NCBI RefSeq assembly: GCF_900112485.1
Contig: NZ_FOMG01000001.1
Span: forward strand, 186,001 to 250,000
Length of the DNA: 64,000 nucleotides
Reading direction: 5' to 3'
From: Clostridium uliginosum
GTDB lineage: Bacteria > Bacillota > Clostridia > Clostridiales > Clostridiaceae
Shown here piece after piece: positions 56,901 to 64,000 of the stretch. The notes under the pieces were generated by a model that saw only the letters and a list, made by a program, of their open reading frames with translations, ran no database searches and was not told where the DNA came from. The position numbers and the translations under genes are program-made. Positions within the stretch are counted from its first letter, which is position 1; each line of letters begins with the position of its first letter.

Positions 56901-57203
56901 TCCTGCTTCATATGGTGTCTTAATATCAGAAATAGCCTTTTTAACTTGATTAAACTCAACAACACTTAGTGGATTATCAAGGGTATTTTGATTGTTTCTT
57001 TCAAGTATTTTTTTAAAATTATTCCAAAGTTGTTCTGTAGTCTTAATCTCTGGTTCATAAGTCCATAGCTTTGATTTTACTACATAATCAACATTATCTT
57101 CAGCAATAACAAATCCCCCTAATCCCTCTAAATGTTCAGGTTTTGTTATTGCTCCAGTAGTAATATATTGTATTAATTCTGTTTCAAATTTATCCTCTGT
57201 CAT
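53994..57203 (-). CDS. hsdR: Type I restriction enzyme helicase-nuclease subunit
   Basis: 1069 residues. The N-terminal nuclease has LPIIQIEEKR (ExK), the SF2 translocase has GTGSGKTITSF (Walker A, near residue 317), DEAHRS (motif II) and YTGTP, followed by QAYSRTNRI (motif VI). The C-terminal part is helical and binds the M2S core. The start overlaps the upstream gene stop as TAATG with GAGGAGG upstream. Cleaves unmodified DNA after ATP-driven translocation. Confidence 0.95.
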   Translation of the reverse strand: MTEDKFETELIQYITTGAITKPEHLEGLGGFVIAEDNVDYVVKSKLWTYEPEIKTTEQLWNNFKKILERNNQNTLDNPLSVVEFNQVKKAISDIKTPYEAGQFLYGLNGVSQIEIDLDDGRHVFLTVFDQKQVGAGDTVYQVVNQIKRLAIINGKQDRRFDTTLLINGLPIIQIEEKRDTHDVNEALNQMHQYCDENQYGDIFSTLQILVAITPNNVKYMANTTADKFNKDFAFNWQRKSDSSIVRNWKEFADSMLSIPMAHQMATNYMILDGTKNKQTLKVMRPYQVYATQNVIEKIKKVDFEFGTNKVGYIWHTTGSGKTITSFKTAWLASRMPKVDKVVFVVDRIALTKQTNENYRAYDPDSSEDMIGSVQNTNNTTDLSRKLKSKDNNIIVTSVQKLDTLVKRKSFQPPDKNIVFIVDEAHRSTGSENFEKIQKAFKKSAWIGYTGTPMFDETTTGLRTEDIFGRLLHAYTIREAIADKNVLGFKVDFETTIDEEQMKREYLPAFYRERYPNWTEQQIQEKINNLNQEDMDDAIEPSFYDENIDHVKLVVEDIFTNWRNRSNEGKYNALFTTHVGAGKASTPMAMMYFREFKKVNDENRKNGGQVLKVAVTFSLNSSNNNNMLETNKGLFEAINIYNKEFGTSFGMDDVAGYTQDVTSRLNKSAVDKNYLDIVIVVDQLLTGFDAPELNTLYVDRTLKGAGLIQAYSRTNRIADMQDKPWGRIVNYRWPAYNEKLMNKALAIYANKDSAILSDEEQRKANEKDGIVAKPFEDIFNEVKETVEKLSDLTKEFEQLPSSEKKKEEMLELLRDYNAGMAKLKQYNSEEVDGNIVGFNYDNPDELVEMLGMTSEQEVMLTTVLTNELKQHIAKEKNIPLHQIELKMTHVKYVRINYDYLTELVERLLNEVHEGKKEEAKETKDKIDQFANGLDDRNYANKIMNAANAIIKGHYPPAGAIVKYPIKLQSSDVIIEQANNVSLDRTFLDFRVKWGITDIITSAEMRELFSTHHYGSQDLDDNGKIRDIVAKATLDYVRLAHDEEIQNLPKMKYRNGLRNAIYKLADEQVEN

Positions 57204-57775
57204 TATTTAATAACCTCCTCTAAATTGGCTAAAATAATAGTTGATTTAAGTTTAGCTGCCCTATGTTTAAGAGCCTCAAGTCTTAATTGATTAAAATAAG
57301 CTTGTCCGATTATCCTTTGCTTATCAATAGATGGCATTTTAGGTATATCCAGTTCTTTTAGTTGCTTTAGTGTATATTTTAGAACTTGTGATCCTTGTAA
57401 TCCCATAATTAACTGTTTCTTGATCATTTTATTTTCATTTATAAGATATACCAGAAACTTTGAATCAATATCATTACTAGGTAATAATTTAACGTAATTT
57501 TGTGTATAAAGATATCCTTCATGATTCCTTCTTATTATAGTAGCCATTCCAGTAATCAAACTAAATATAACATCATTCTCACATAATGTACTTACCTCAT
57601 CATAAGTTCTTACTTGCTTATTCTCTATCCCCTCAGAAATAATCCCAACCAAATCATCAGTTAAGTCTGTTTGGCTATAATAATTAAATACAGATGCATA
57701 TTCATCAGCAACTTCTGTAATTCTAAATTGAGGTGAACCGCTTATAAATTCAACTAATTCATTTAATTTCCTCAT
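57203..57775 (-). CDS. Single-TRD HsdS-like protein
   Basis: 190 residues. MRKLNELVEFISGSPQFRI, then TQNYVKLLPSNDIDSKFLVYL and LKQLKELDIPKMPSIDKQRIIGQ are the features of one type I target-recognition domain plus one conserved helix. It is first in the hsd operon and may be a half-specificity subunit that dimerises or swaps with HsdS, or an accessory factor for HsdR. The promoter and a 50-bp palindrome lie just upstream. Confidence 0.8.
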   Translation of the reverse strand: MRKLNELVEFISGSPQFRITEVADEYASVFNYYSQTDLTDDLVGIISEGIENKQVRTYDEVSTLCENDVIFSLITGMATIIRRNHEGYLYTQNYVKLLPSNDIDSKFLVYLINENKMIKKQLIMGLQGSQVLKYTLKQLKELDIPKMPSIDKQRIIGQAYFNQLRLEALKHRAAKLKSTIILANLEEVIK

Positions 57776-57818
57776 AAATATTGTGCCTTTCTAAAATTAA
57801 ATTATTTACTGTAATACA

Positions 57819-57847
57819 ATAATACCACAAAAGGAAATTTATCTCAA
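57819..57847 (-). promoter_or_regulatory. hsd operon promoter
   Basis: TTGAGA (57842-57847) and TATTAT (57819-57824) with 17-nt spacing on the minus strand, about 45 nt before the first start codon. Confidence 0.65.
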
Positions 57848-57893
57848 CCATTAAATAATGTAATTTTTAAAAATTACATTATTTAATGGTTGA
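57844..57893. promoter_or_regulatory. 50-bp perfect palindrome, candidate operator
   Basis: Two perfect 25-nt arms without spacer (left arm TCAACCATTAAATAATGTAA then TTTTT). It overlaps the -35 box of the hsd promoter by four bases. It could be an operator bound by a dimeric controller, or a transcript hairpin. Confidence 0.6.
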
Positions 57894-57966
57894 ATTATAT
57901 CATATTTTCCAATTCCTAATATTGATCTACTTAAATTTATTCCTTGTATTTATTAGCACCTAACCT

Positions 57967-57995
57967 AAAAAATTCCCCAAAACAAATTTGGGGAA
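57967..57995 (-). terminator. Terminator of the ATPase/Toprim-like cassette
   Basis: TTCCCC and GGGGAA form a hairpin followed on the minus strand by TTTTTT. A second hairpin, GAGTTCTTAGAGC/GCTCTTAGAACTC at 58004-58033, lies just before it in the transcript. Confidence 0.75.
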
Positions 57996-58110
57996 CATTA
58001 AGAGAGTTCTTAGAGCTTTAGCTCTTAGAACTCCTTATCCTGTGGATATAAAACATATTATGAAATTTTCTAAAAATCCTTGAACCTATACCCAGTTTTG
58101 TTTAATTAAT

Positions 58111-58635
58111 TTATTTCAATAAATCACAAAGAGTATTCTCTCCCTTGAGTATTTTAGCAAGCCTCTTATGTTCGTAAATTGCTTTAACTAATTCATCAAT
58201 ATCCTTAAAATAGTTTTTTACAAATTCATAATTCTTAACAACATGACCATATTTAAGATTCTCTTTGCAATAATCACTAGGTTTATCCTTGCCAGACTTC
58301 TTATATTCTTTATATTTTCCTTCTTTATATATTATAAGCATTTCAATTTCAGGTGCTGTTATAATATTAATTACATTTACTTTATCTTTATAAGCTGCAC
58401 TTAATTTGAAATTTTCTCTCCTTGAATCTAAAATTCTATATACAGTTATTTTTTTACCAAAAAACTTTCGTAAATATTGAGTCTCAAAGTTTTTAGCACC
58501 TCGGCATCTAATAATACCTTCTTCAAGCATCTGCTCTTTACTAAATTTTAATTTATTATTTTCAAGAAGTAAGTCCATTATCGCTTGTTCCGCTGATCCT
58601 TCACAAATAAATGCTACATATTCTTCTAATTCCAT
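58111..58635 (-). CDS. RloB/Toprim-like protein of a two-gene defence cassette
   Basis: 174 residues from ATG 58635 (GAGG 7 nt upstream); ATG 58641 overlaps the ATPase stop and is too close to the ribosome site. AFICEGSAEQAIMDLLL holds an ExxxE-like acidic start (CEGSAEQ), RILDSRRENF an Asp, and NIITAPEIEMLIIYKEGKY a later Glu, the order of acidic residues in Toprim/RloB proteins. It would act as the nuclease-like effector with the ATPase encoded directly upstream. Assignment is by pattern only. Confidence 0.6.
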   Translation of the reverse strand: MELEEYVAFICEGSAEQAIMDLLLENNKLKFSKEQMLEEGIIRCRGAKNFETQYLRKFFGKKITVYRILDSRRENFKLSAAYKDKVNVINIITAPEIEMLIIYKEGKYKEYKKSGKDKPSDYCKENLKYGHVVKNYEFVKNYFKDIDELVKAIYEHKRLAKILKGENTLCDLLK

Positions 58636-58637
58636 AA

Positions 58638-59810
58638 TCATACCTCATCAATTCTGCCAGAAATAATAGCATTTTTAAAATTAATATATGATTCATAAGC
58701 TGGTGCAGTACCTTGTAAATAACCACTTTGGTAAGCTTCACTTTTTTTAATATCATTTCTCTTCAATATTTTAGAAAGTTTTTCAACGTTTATACCATTT
58801 TTATTTCTGACAATATAAATATCATCGCTTCTTTCAAATTCATCTAATAACTGTGAATAGTGTGTTGAGAATATTATAGTTGCACCTTTATAATTAATTT
58901 TCTCATTCATAAAGAATCGGATTAATGTAGAAACAATTTCTCTATTAAAATGATTTTCTAATTCATCAACAATCAGATAGCCTCCATTATTGAAAGCTAA
59001 CATGGCATTTAAAAATACATTTATTCCCTTTATAGTGCCAGAAGATAAGTAATTATTTAGTTCCACTGGATCATATAAAACAATTTCTTCCTTTTCTTTA
59101 AATTTTAATCTGATTTCTAATTTTTTACCATCATGTTTTAAATTTAAATACTCAATACTAGGATCTAAAAAAGTTATTAACTGAGGCGGGAATTCTCCAA
59201 CAAAAGTAATTTGGTTTGTATTCGTCAAGTTTATAATATCTCTAATATAAAAGTGTGAATTATATTTTTTATTTAAGGAAATAATGATACTAACATCTTC
59301 CATCAAAAATTCTTCATCTGCATTTCTTATTTGAACTGGATTCAATTTCTCAAATTCAAAAAGGCCTTTTTTAGTTTTTACTGCGCTTAAGTTTTTTCTC
59401 CAAAGTTTTTCTTCTTTAATTGTATATTTATTTTCACCATCTTGGGATTTATCATCTCTTTTTACAACAGTTTGTAATTTGTTTATATAATTTTCTTCTG
59501 AATAAAAATATGTCTCAAATATCACTTCATCCTCATAATTTATTCCATTTAAAATATCGTTGTAAACAATTTTATTTATTGGTTCATTATTTAACATATT
59601 AATTACAAAAGATATAACTTTTAGAATTGACGTTTTTCCTGACGCATTAATTCCTATTAAAGCAATAACATTATTAATATAAATATTAGAAAACAATTTA
59701 GATAGCATTTCATTTTTTTCAGAACCAACACGTTGTTCAGCAAAAAAGTCTATTTCGAGTTCGTCTTTAAAAAGTTTTAAACCTCTAATTTTGATTTTTA
59801 GTAATTTCAT
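58638..59810 (-). CDS. AAA/ABC-type ATPase of a two-gene defence cassette (RloA/AbiLi-like)
   Basis: 390 residues of the AAA_15/AAA_21 group. Walker A GINASGKTS (about residues 53-61), signature-like YLSSGTIKGINVFLNAM, Walker B GGYLIVDELENHFNRE (about 275-290) and IIFSTHYSQLLDE. Such ATPases occur in OLD-like, AbiL, RloA and retron systems. It overlaps or abuts the following small gene, so the two form one unit. Lies beside the type I restriction operon. Confidence 0.75.
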   Translation of the reverse strand: MKLLKIKIRGLKLFKDELEIDFFAEQRVGSEKNEMLSKLFSNIYINNVIALIGINASGKTSILKVISFVINMLNNEPINKIVYNDILNGINYEDEVIFETYFYSEENYINKLQTVVKRDDKSQDGENKYTIKEEKLWRKNLSAVKTKKGLFEFEKLNPVQIRNADEEFLMEDVSIIISLNKKYNSHFYIRDIINLTNTNQITFVGEFPPQLITFLDPSIEYLNLKHDGKKLEIRLKFKEKEEIVLYDPVELNNYLSSGTIKGINVFLNAMLAFNNGGYLIVDELENHFNREIVSTLIRFFMNEKINYKGATIIFSTHYSQLLDEFERSDDIYIVRNKNGINVEKLSKILKRNDIKKSEAYQSGYLQGTAPAYESYINFKNAIISGRIDEV

Positions 59811-60074
59811 CTTTTCCTCCTAAAATCACTATTTTTGTTTTTATACTATATATAATATATTATATTACCTACTTATTCAATATTTATTCAAAATAAAAAC
59901 GTGTTTATCGTTTTTATTTAAATATTTTTTTCTAAAATTCGGCAAGTAATTTTAAAAAACAAAATTTCTTGATTATTAATAGCTCAACTTTCTCAGAATA
60001 GAAGCACTAACTTTTGCTTCATAATAACAATGCAAAACCTCAATAAATCTATCAATTATTGAATCGCTAATTTA
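59811..60074. other. Intergenic region upstream of the defence cassette
   Basis: About 260 nt, very AT-rich. It should hold the cassette promoter; no clear -35/-10 pair was chosen. No small ORF or repeat was seen. Confidence 0.4.
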
Positions 60075-60197
60075 CTTTCAAATCATATTTAGCCTCTTTA
60101 TCATTCCAACTTATTAGATTTAATTCTTTAGTCCATCCTTGTGCTGATTATGAAAGAACTCCTACCATTTCTTTTATTTCAAATTTTATATCTACTT
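60075..60197 (-). pseudogene. Decayed second ydbC
   Basis: The minus-strand frame reads VDIKFEIKEMVGVLS, a stop, then SAQGWTKELNLISWNDKEAK, ending within LK instead of IRDW. Clearly a copy of the gene at 50641-50862 with a nonsense change and missing C-terminus. It adjoins the right att repeat. Confidence 0.75.
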
Positions 60198-60262
60198 TTT
60201 ATATAGCAGAACCACTGTCTCCACATGACTAGTCTATGGAAACATATTAAGTTTTCCATCCT
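60198..60262 (-). pseudogene. rlmD/rumA 3'-end remnant, copy 2
   Basis: The minus-strand frame reads NMFP, a TAG stop, then TSHVETVVLLYKK and a stop. DMFPQTSHVETVVLL is the usual C-terminus of RlmD, so a Gln codon has probably become TAG. The gene body upstream is lost near the IS110 insertion. Confidence 0.6.
60210..60227. repeat. Candidate att site, right
   Basis: AACCACTGTCTCCACATG, exact direct repeat of 44917-44934, again over the HVETVV codons. Confidence 0.5.
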
Positions 60263-60537
60263 CCGTAAGCCATATATTTTCAAAGTTTTGTATATATCTC
60301 CTTTTAATCTTATAGCTTGTCTTAATATAAGGTGTTTAAATAAAAATATTTATCAATTGATTTTACCCTTAACCCGCATTTTATAAGCATATTCTTCAGA
60401 CCAGCTAGTTGTAGTCAAGTTATTTGTAAAAATTTTTTAACTACATCTAGAATTAATTTATTGCACAATAAACAAGCCATTAAAATATACGAACAATACA
60501 AATAATGGTAATTTTTTATGCTATAAGAAAATTAATT
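60263..60537. other. Spacer between the rlmD remnant and IS110 gene
   Basis: About 275 nt. No intact gene. It must contain one end of the IS110 element, which cannot be fixed because IS110 elements lack terminal inverted repeats. Confidence 0.4.
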
Positions 60538-61833
60538 CTATGCACTCTTTTCTAAGTTGAACAAATACATATGTTTATGTATTTTAGGTAGACGTTCTAT
60601 GTATTCTTTTTGATCTCTTAAAACCGCAAAAATGTAATTAGTTATTTTATGCATTACAGCTCCAAGTGCTACTTTTTTTGCTTTATTTTTTTGATTTTGT
60701 TCATAATAATCTTTCAACACTTTATTCATTGGTTTACCATTTCTCTTACTTCGTATAGACGCCATAGCAGCCGCAAATAAAACTCTACGTGCAATCTTTG
60801 AACCTCGTTTTGACATTTTATTGCGAGTTCCTATAAACTTGCCTGATTGATTAACACTTGCATCTACGCCAAGATAAGCTACTAATTGTTTAGGCTTGTT
60901 AAACCTTTTATGGTTCCCTATTTCAGTAATTAGAGCCACTGCTGATATGAAATCTATTCCTATTATTGAATCTATTAATTCTATATTATGTTTAAGGTCA
61001 CTAGGAAAGTTTTTATCATTTATAGTGCTTCTAATTTCTATTAAAATAGCTTCAATTTGTTCATTTAACGTTTCAATCATAGTAATATTATTAATAATTC
61101 TAGTAATTAATCCTTGAACAACAAATCCTATTGTTTTAGCTTCTTCAGCCATTTTAATAAGTTCATCATATTTATTATTAGACCAAACACGGCCTTTTCT
61201 AGAATGTAACAAAAGAATATTAATTATCTCATTTTTATCCGCGCTTAGCAACGCTTGCGGGCTAGGATATTTCTTTAAAATCTCCAATGATGTTTGGCAA
61301 GTCATAGAATTGAAAATCTTCTTGTATCCTGGTAGAACTAAATGAATGTCAGCACTAAATTTCTTTTTGTAAATTGATCTTATGTCAACTTGTTTATAAT
61401 AATCTCTTATTAAACTTCTTAAGCTAAAAATCTCAGGCTCAAAATAATCATAAGCTTTTATTTCTTGAAACTTTCCTAATCTAGCAATATTTAAAGAATC
61501 CCTTTTATCATTTTTTTCTTTTCTTATGTCTTTATTTTTGCTAGAATTAGTAATTAGAGGATTTATTAAAAATGCCTCTAGTTTTTTGTTTTTCAAAAAG
61601 TGGAAAAGAGAGATATGGTATATACCAGTAGACTCCATGAAAATGCCAGTTTTCATGGAGAATTTCTTTTCCACTTCTTCTATTTTATCTAATAAATAGT
61701 TAAAACCACTTAAATTATGTTTAATATTAAAAGTCTTACAATACAGACTTCCGTCTGGCGATAATATTGAAACCACATGAAATCCTTCTGATATATCAAT
61801 ACCAACAACAGGTGAATTAAAATATTTAGACAT
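60538..61833 (-). CDS. IS110 family transposase
   Basis: 431-residue DEDD recombinase. The RuvC-like N-terminal domain has GIDISEGFH (first Asp, residue 13), FMESTGIYH (Glu 67) and KNDKRDSLNIARL (Asp pair). The C-terminal Transposase_20 domain has SIIGIDFISAVALITEIG and VNQSGKFIGTRNKMSKRGSK with the conserved Ser. Full length and undisrupted, so possibly active. AAGGAGATGATTTATAT precedes the ATG. Confidence 0.95.
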   Translation of the reverse strand: MSKYFNSPVVGIDISEGFHVVSILSPDGSLYCKTFNIKHNLSGFNYLLDKIEEVEKKFSMKTGIFMESTGIYHISLFHFLKNKKLEAFLINPLITNSSKNKDIRKEKNDKRDSLNIARLGKFQEIKAYDYFEPEIFSLRSLIRDYYKQVDIRSIYKKKFSADIHLVLPGYKKIFNSMTCQTSLEILKKYPSPQALLSADKNEIINILLLHSRKGRVWSNNKYDELIKMAEEAKTIGFVVQGLITRIINNITMIETLNEQIEAILIEIRSTINDKNFPSDLKHNIELIDSIIGIDFISAVALITEIGNHKRFNKPKQLVAYLGVDASVNQSGKFIGTRNKMSKRGSKIARRVLFAAAMASIRSKRNGKPMNKVLKDYYEQNQKNKAKKVALGAVMHKITNYIFAVLRDQKEYIERLPKIHKHMYLFNLEKSA

Positions 61834-61859
61834 ATATAAATCATCTCCTTATAACTTTA

Positions 61860-62050
61860 GTTTTATAGAGTATCCAATGAATCAATAGGATTATAATCTC
61901 GTTTGTGACGCGGGTAATTCTCTTAAAAAGAGAAACCCAACCAGCTAAACATATAACTCTTACTGATGGATTGATACGCTGATTTACGGGTATATCTCTG
62001 AAAGAGATCCCTGAATATAGACATCTTTTCTCTATCAGAATTATTATATA
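61860..62050 (-). ncRNA. Candidate IS110 bridge RNA
   Basis: The 5' non-coding region, read on the minus strand, has hairpin 1 GGGATCTCT-TTC-AGAGATATACCC (61988-62011) and hairpin 2 GGGTTTCTCT-TTTTA-AGAGAATTACCC (61912-61938). Both have GGG/CCC and TCTCT/AGAGA stems separated by an asymmetric internal loop. IS110 elements encode a bridge RNA at this place with target- and donor-binding loops. Expression was not shown. Confidence 0.55.
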
Positions 62051-62144
62051 TTATTATGTTTAATTGGTTGAGTATTTAAGAAAAATAATACAAAATTATA
62101 AGATATTATAGAAATGTTAGATATGTATATTAAAAAATAAAAAC

Positions 62145-62205
62145 CGTATAATGTTCGTTAAGAAATAACAGTAGGACGTATTACATTTCTTAACTACATT
62201 ATACG
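62145..62205. repeat. 61-bp imperfect inverted repeat
   Basis: CGTATAATG...GTTAAGAAAT pairs with ATTTCTTAAC...CATTATACG around an 11-20-nt loop. No T-run follows either arm; role unknown. The flanking 62206-62465 region is AT-rich, with AATATTCT words repeated and a small hairpin ATGAACTT/AAGTTCAT near 62278-62303. Confidence 0.6.
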
Positions 62206-62467
62206 AGAATATATATGGTAATATTCTGAAGAATAAATATGGTTTAGAATAAATATTCTAATATTCTGTAGCATATTTATGAACTTAAAGTTATGAAGTT
62301 CATAACATATATAGTATTTTTACTTACTTTCCGAAATAATCTCTCTATAATACTCTTCTTAAATAATAAATGGGCTATTTCATAATACAAATCATTTAAT
62401 AATATGATGTATATTCAAAAAAAGAAATAGAAATAACATTTGTGTAAGAAACATTGAAAAATAAGCT

Positions 62468-62564
62468 TAGAGTTTCTTCATTTGAAGTTGTTCCATAAAT
62501 GATTGTCCTAATGCATATTAGGAGCAATCTTTTATGGGTACAACTTTAAATGTTAGAAACTATT
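62468..62564. repeat. About 97-bp long imperfect hairpin
   Basis: Successive arms pair across the element: AGTTTCT with AGAAACT, ATTTGAAGTTGT with ACAACTTTAAAT, CATAA with TTATG, and GATTGTCCT with AGGAGCAATC, loop AATGCATATT. It directly adjoins the 78-bp repeat that follows xpt. Could be a structured RNA or a MITE. Confidence 0.7.
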
Positions 62565-62567
62565 AGC

Positions 62568-62645
62568 GAAATTTTTCTAGTCTTCTTTAATAAATGTTAT
62601 TTCTATTTCTTTGTTATTACTTCACTTGGTAATTCTTAGACAGCC
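62568..62645. repeat. 78-bp repeat, copy 2
   Basis: Near-identical to 20410-20487; differences are limited to a few positions in the last third. Confidence 0.85.
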
Positions 62646-62660
62646 ACTTTATATTTCGTA

Positions 62661-63233
62661 TTATTTTACGAATTCTATACTTCCTTTTCCAAGTTTAGCT
62701 ATTCTTGCTAATGAATATACATCATATCCTTTATCTTTTAACATCTTAGGACCAGGTTGGAATGATTTTTCTATTACAATCCCTATTCCAGCAACCTTTG
62801 CTCCAGCTTCCTCGACTAAACGTGCTGCTCCTAGCGCTGCTTCTCCATTTGCTAAAAAATCGTCTATTATTAATATATTATCTTCTTTACTTATGTATTT
62901 TTTAGATAATGTTAATTCATAATTCATATCTTTTGTATATGAATGTACAGTTGTTTGATAAACATCTCCACTTAAAATCTTTGAACCTTGCTTTTTTAAT
63001 GTAACCATAGGTAATTTCATTTGCATTGCTGTCATAACAGTTGGTGCAATACCTGAACTTTCAATTGTAAATATCTTTGTAACCTTGTGGTTTTCAAAGT
63101 AATTTTTAAAATATGTTCCCATTTCATACATTAAATCTGCATCAACTTGATGATTTAAAAATGAATCAACTTTTAATACATTTTCTGATAACGCCTGTCC
63201 TTCTTCTAATATACGTTTATGTAAATTTTCCAT
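62661..63233 (-). CDS. xpt: Xanthine phosphoribosyltransferase
   Basis: Salvages xanthine (and guanine poorly) to the nucleotide with PRPP. 190 residues, the usual length. [15 protein letters not shown] near 25-40, [15 protein letters not shown] (about 55-69) and the PRPP loop [13 protein letters not shown] (about 121-133) match Xpt. It begins 4 nt after the permease stop, the classic xpt-pbuX pairing in reverse order (permease first). Confidence 0.95.
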   Translation of the reverse strand: MENLHKRILEEGQALSENVLKVDSFLNHQVDADLMYEMGTYFKNYFENHKVTKIFTIESSGIAPTVMTAMQMKLPMVTLKKQGSKILSGDVYQTTVHSYTKDMNYELTLSKKYISKEDNILIIDDFLANGEAALGAARLVEEAGAKVAGIGIVIEKSFQPGPKMLKDKGYDVYSLARIAKLGKGSIEFVK

Positions 63234-63237
63234 AATA

Positions 63238-64000
63238 TTAGTTCACCTCATTAACTTTCTCTTCTTTTAAAACTATATTTAAAATTAATGCTACAATAGT
63301 ACCTGTTGAAATACCTGATGAGAAAATCATCTTCATTCCTTCAGGGAATTGACTTATAAATTCAGGACGGAATGTAATTCCAACTCCAAGTCCTATTGAT
63401 GTTGCTATTATTAATAAATTACGATTATTTAATTTAACACGACTTAGTGTTTTAATTCCTGATGCTGCAACTGTTCCAAACATAACTATTCCAACGCCAC
63501 CTAAAACTGGTTGTGGCATTATGTTTATTAGTGCTGCAAACTTAGGTAAAAACCCTAAAATAATTAATATGATACCCGCCATCATAGCAACATATTTGCT
63601 TGCTACTTTAGTTAAAGGAATTAATCCTACATTTTGACTAAAAGATGTATTTGGAAAAGTTCCAAGTATACCACCTAGCATACTTCCAATACCATCTGCC
63701 AATATTCCAGAACCAATTCTCTTATCATCCATTTCAATTTGTGATACCTCTCCAATAGCTTTTAAACATCCAATGCTTCCTATAGTTGTAACAACATAAG
63801 CTGGTGCAAAAGGAATTATTAATTTCCAATCAAAATTTACTCCATGTGCAAATATTTTAGGAATTGATAAAAAGCTTGCTTCTCTAACTGAAGTAAAATC
63901 AACCATTCCAAGAGGGATACATATAATATATCCAACAACCATTCCGATTAAAATTGAAGCACTACTTACTAGCCCTTTTCCATATCGATTTAAAAGTAGA
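63238..64000 (-). CDS. Xanthine/uracil (NCS2) permease, 5' end outside the window
   Basis: The frame is open to the window edge; the visible part, [19 protein letters not shown] onward, is the C-terminal 253 residues of an NCS2 permease with about eight TMs. [17 protein letters not shown] after [22 protein letters not shown] and [13 protein letters not shown] are typical of xanthine permeases PbuX. Co-transcribed with xpt, so purine (xanthine) uptake is likely; a leader, if any, lies outside. Confidence 0.92.
   Translation of the reverse strand, partial: LLLNRYGKGLVSSASILIGMVVGYIICIPLGMVDFTSVREASFLSIPKIFAHGVNFDWKLIIPFAPAYVVTTIGSIGCLKAIGEVSQIEMDDKRIGSGILADGIGSMLGGILGTFPNTSFSQNVGLIPLTKVASKYVAMMAGIILIILGFLPKFAALINIMPQPVLGGVGIVMFGTVAASGIKTLSRVKLNNRNLLIIATSIGLGVGITFRPEFISQFPEGMKMIFSSGISTGTIVALILNIVLKEEKVNEVN

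Larger units (their letters stand above)
44917..60227. mobile_element. Putative genomic island bounded by rlmD att repeats
   Basis: About 15.3 kb between two 18-bp direct repeats in rlmD remnants. It contains serine recombinase remnants, a restriction-modification operon, an ATPase/Toprim-like cassette, a channel-receptor gene and several decayed genes, which fits an integrated element that has lost its transfer functions. No conjugation or replication genes are seen. The boundaries rest on the short repeat and the remnant signatures only. Confidence 0.45.
60538..62050 (-). mobile_element. IS110-type insertion sequence, ends approximate
   Basis: Consists of the transposase gene and about 200 nt of 5' non-coding DNA with two related hairpins. 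The outer limits are estimates. It abuts the right side of the putative rlmD island and may have caused loss of the rlmD body. Confidence 0.65.

Overview
The window is very AT-rich, with dense operons, strong AGGAGG-type ribosome sites, T-box and purine or preQ1 riboswitch leaders, and small clostridial-type proteins. This fits a Clostridium sensu stricto chromosome; species is not assigned. Most genes are on the minus strand.

Region 1 (1-10.5 kb): a full tryptophan operon trpE-G-D-C-F-B-A behind a leader with a complete tryptophan T-box plus a second, shortened T-box antiterminator/terminator unit. Next is a polar amino-acid ABC transporter operon with its own TTGACA/TATAAT promoter. Region 2 (10.7-27.5 kb): housekeeping and stress genes: pdxST, a TetM-type ribosomal protection GTPase, a secreted lysophospholipase-like hydrolase, exonuclease III, AIM24, an HMA-like protein, a Cache chemoreceptor, a YgiQ radical-SAM protein, a 45-residue Cys-rich peptide, and the UPF0210/UPF0237 pair. 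Region 3 (27.6-36.3 kb): an exopolysaccharide operon like Bacillus ydaKLMN (degenerate GGDEF receptor with an intact RxxD I-site, DUF2334, processive GT2 synthase, BcsB-like protein) with a GT-C-like membrane protein, then an acyltransferase. Region 4 (36.3-43.2 kb): queT behind a preQ1-I riboswitch, galE, a small alarmone synthetase, an MTA/SAH-deaminase-like amidohydrolase, initiator tRNA-Met, and an adenine-type riboswitch whose only target is a 20-codon gene stump cut by a repeat element.

Region 5 (about 43.3-62 kb) is accessory DNA. Two remnants of the 3' end of rlmD/rumA, each with the direct repeat AACCACTGTCTCCACATG, bracket about 15.3 kb. Inside are a K+ channel-chemoreceptor fusion downstream of a PIN-like gene, serine-recombinase remnants, a putative 25-residue holin-like toxin, a frameshifted zinc-ribbon membrane protein, ydbC, a type I restriction-modification operon behind a 50-bp perfect palindrome, and a two-gene ATPase/Toprim-like cassette resembling RloAB/AbiL defence. 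An IS110 transposase with a candidate bridge RNA lies just outside. Region 6 (62.6-64 kb): xpt and the 3' part of a purine permease gene.

Two dispersed non-coding repeat families thread the window. Family A has ends like TTAAGGCATATTCAAA and arms AATAACAAGTC/GACTTGTTATT, sits mostly at 3' ends of genes and looks able to terminate transcription. Family B is a 224-bp MITE with GGCTCTGTTTTAG ends and an 8-bp target duplication. Degraded copies of both are scattered from 12 to 42 kb. All functions are inferred from reading; no database search was run.
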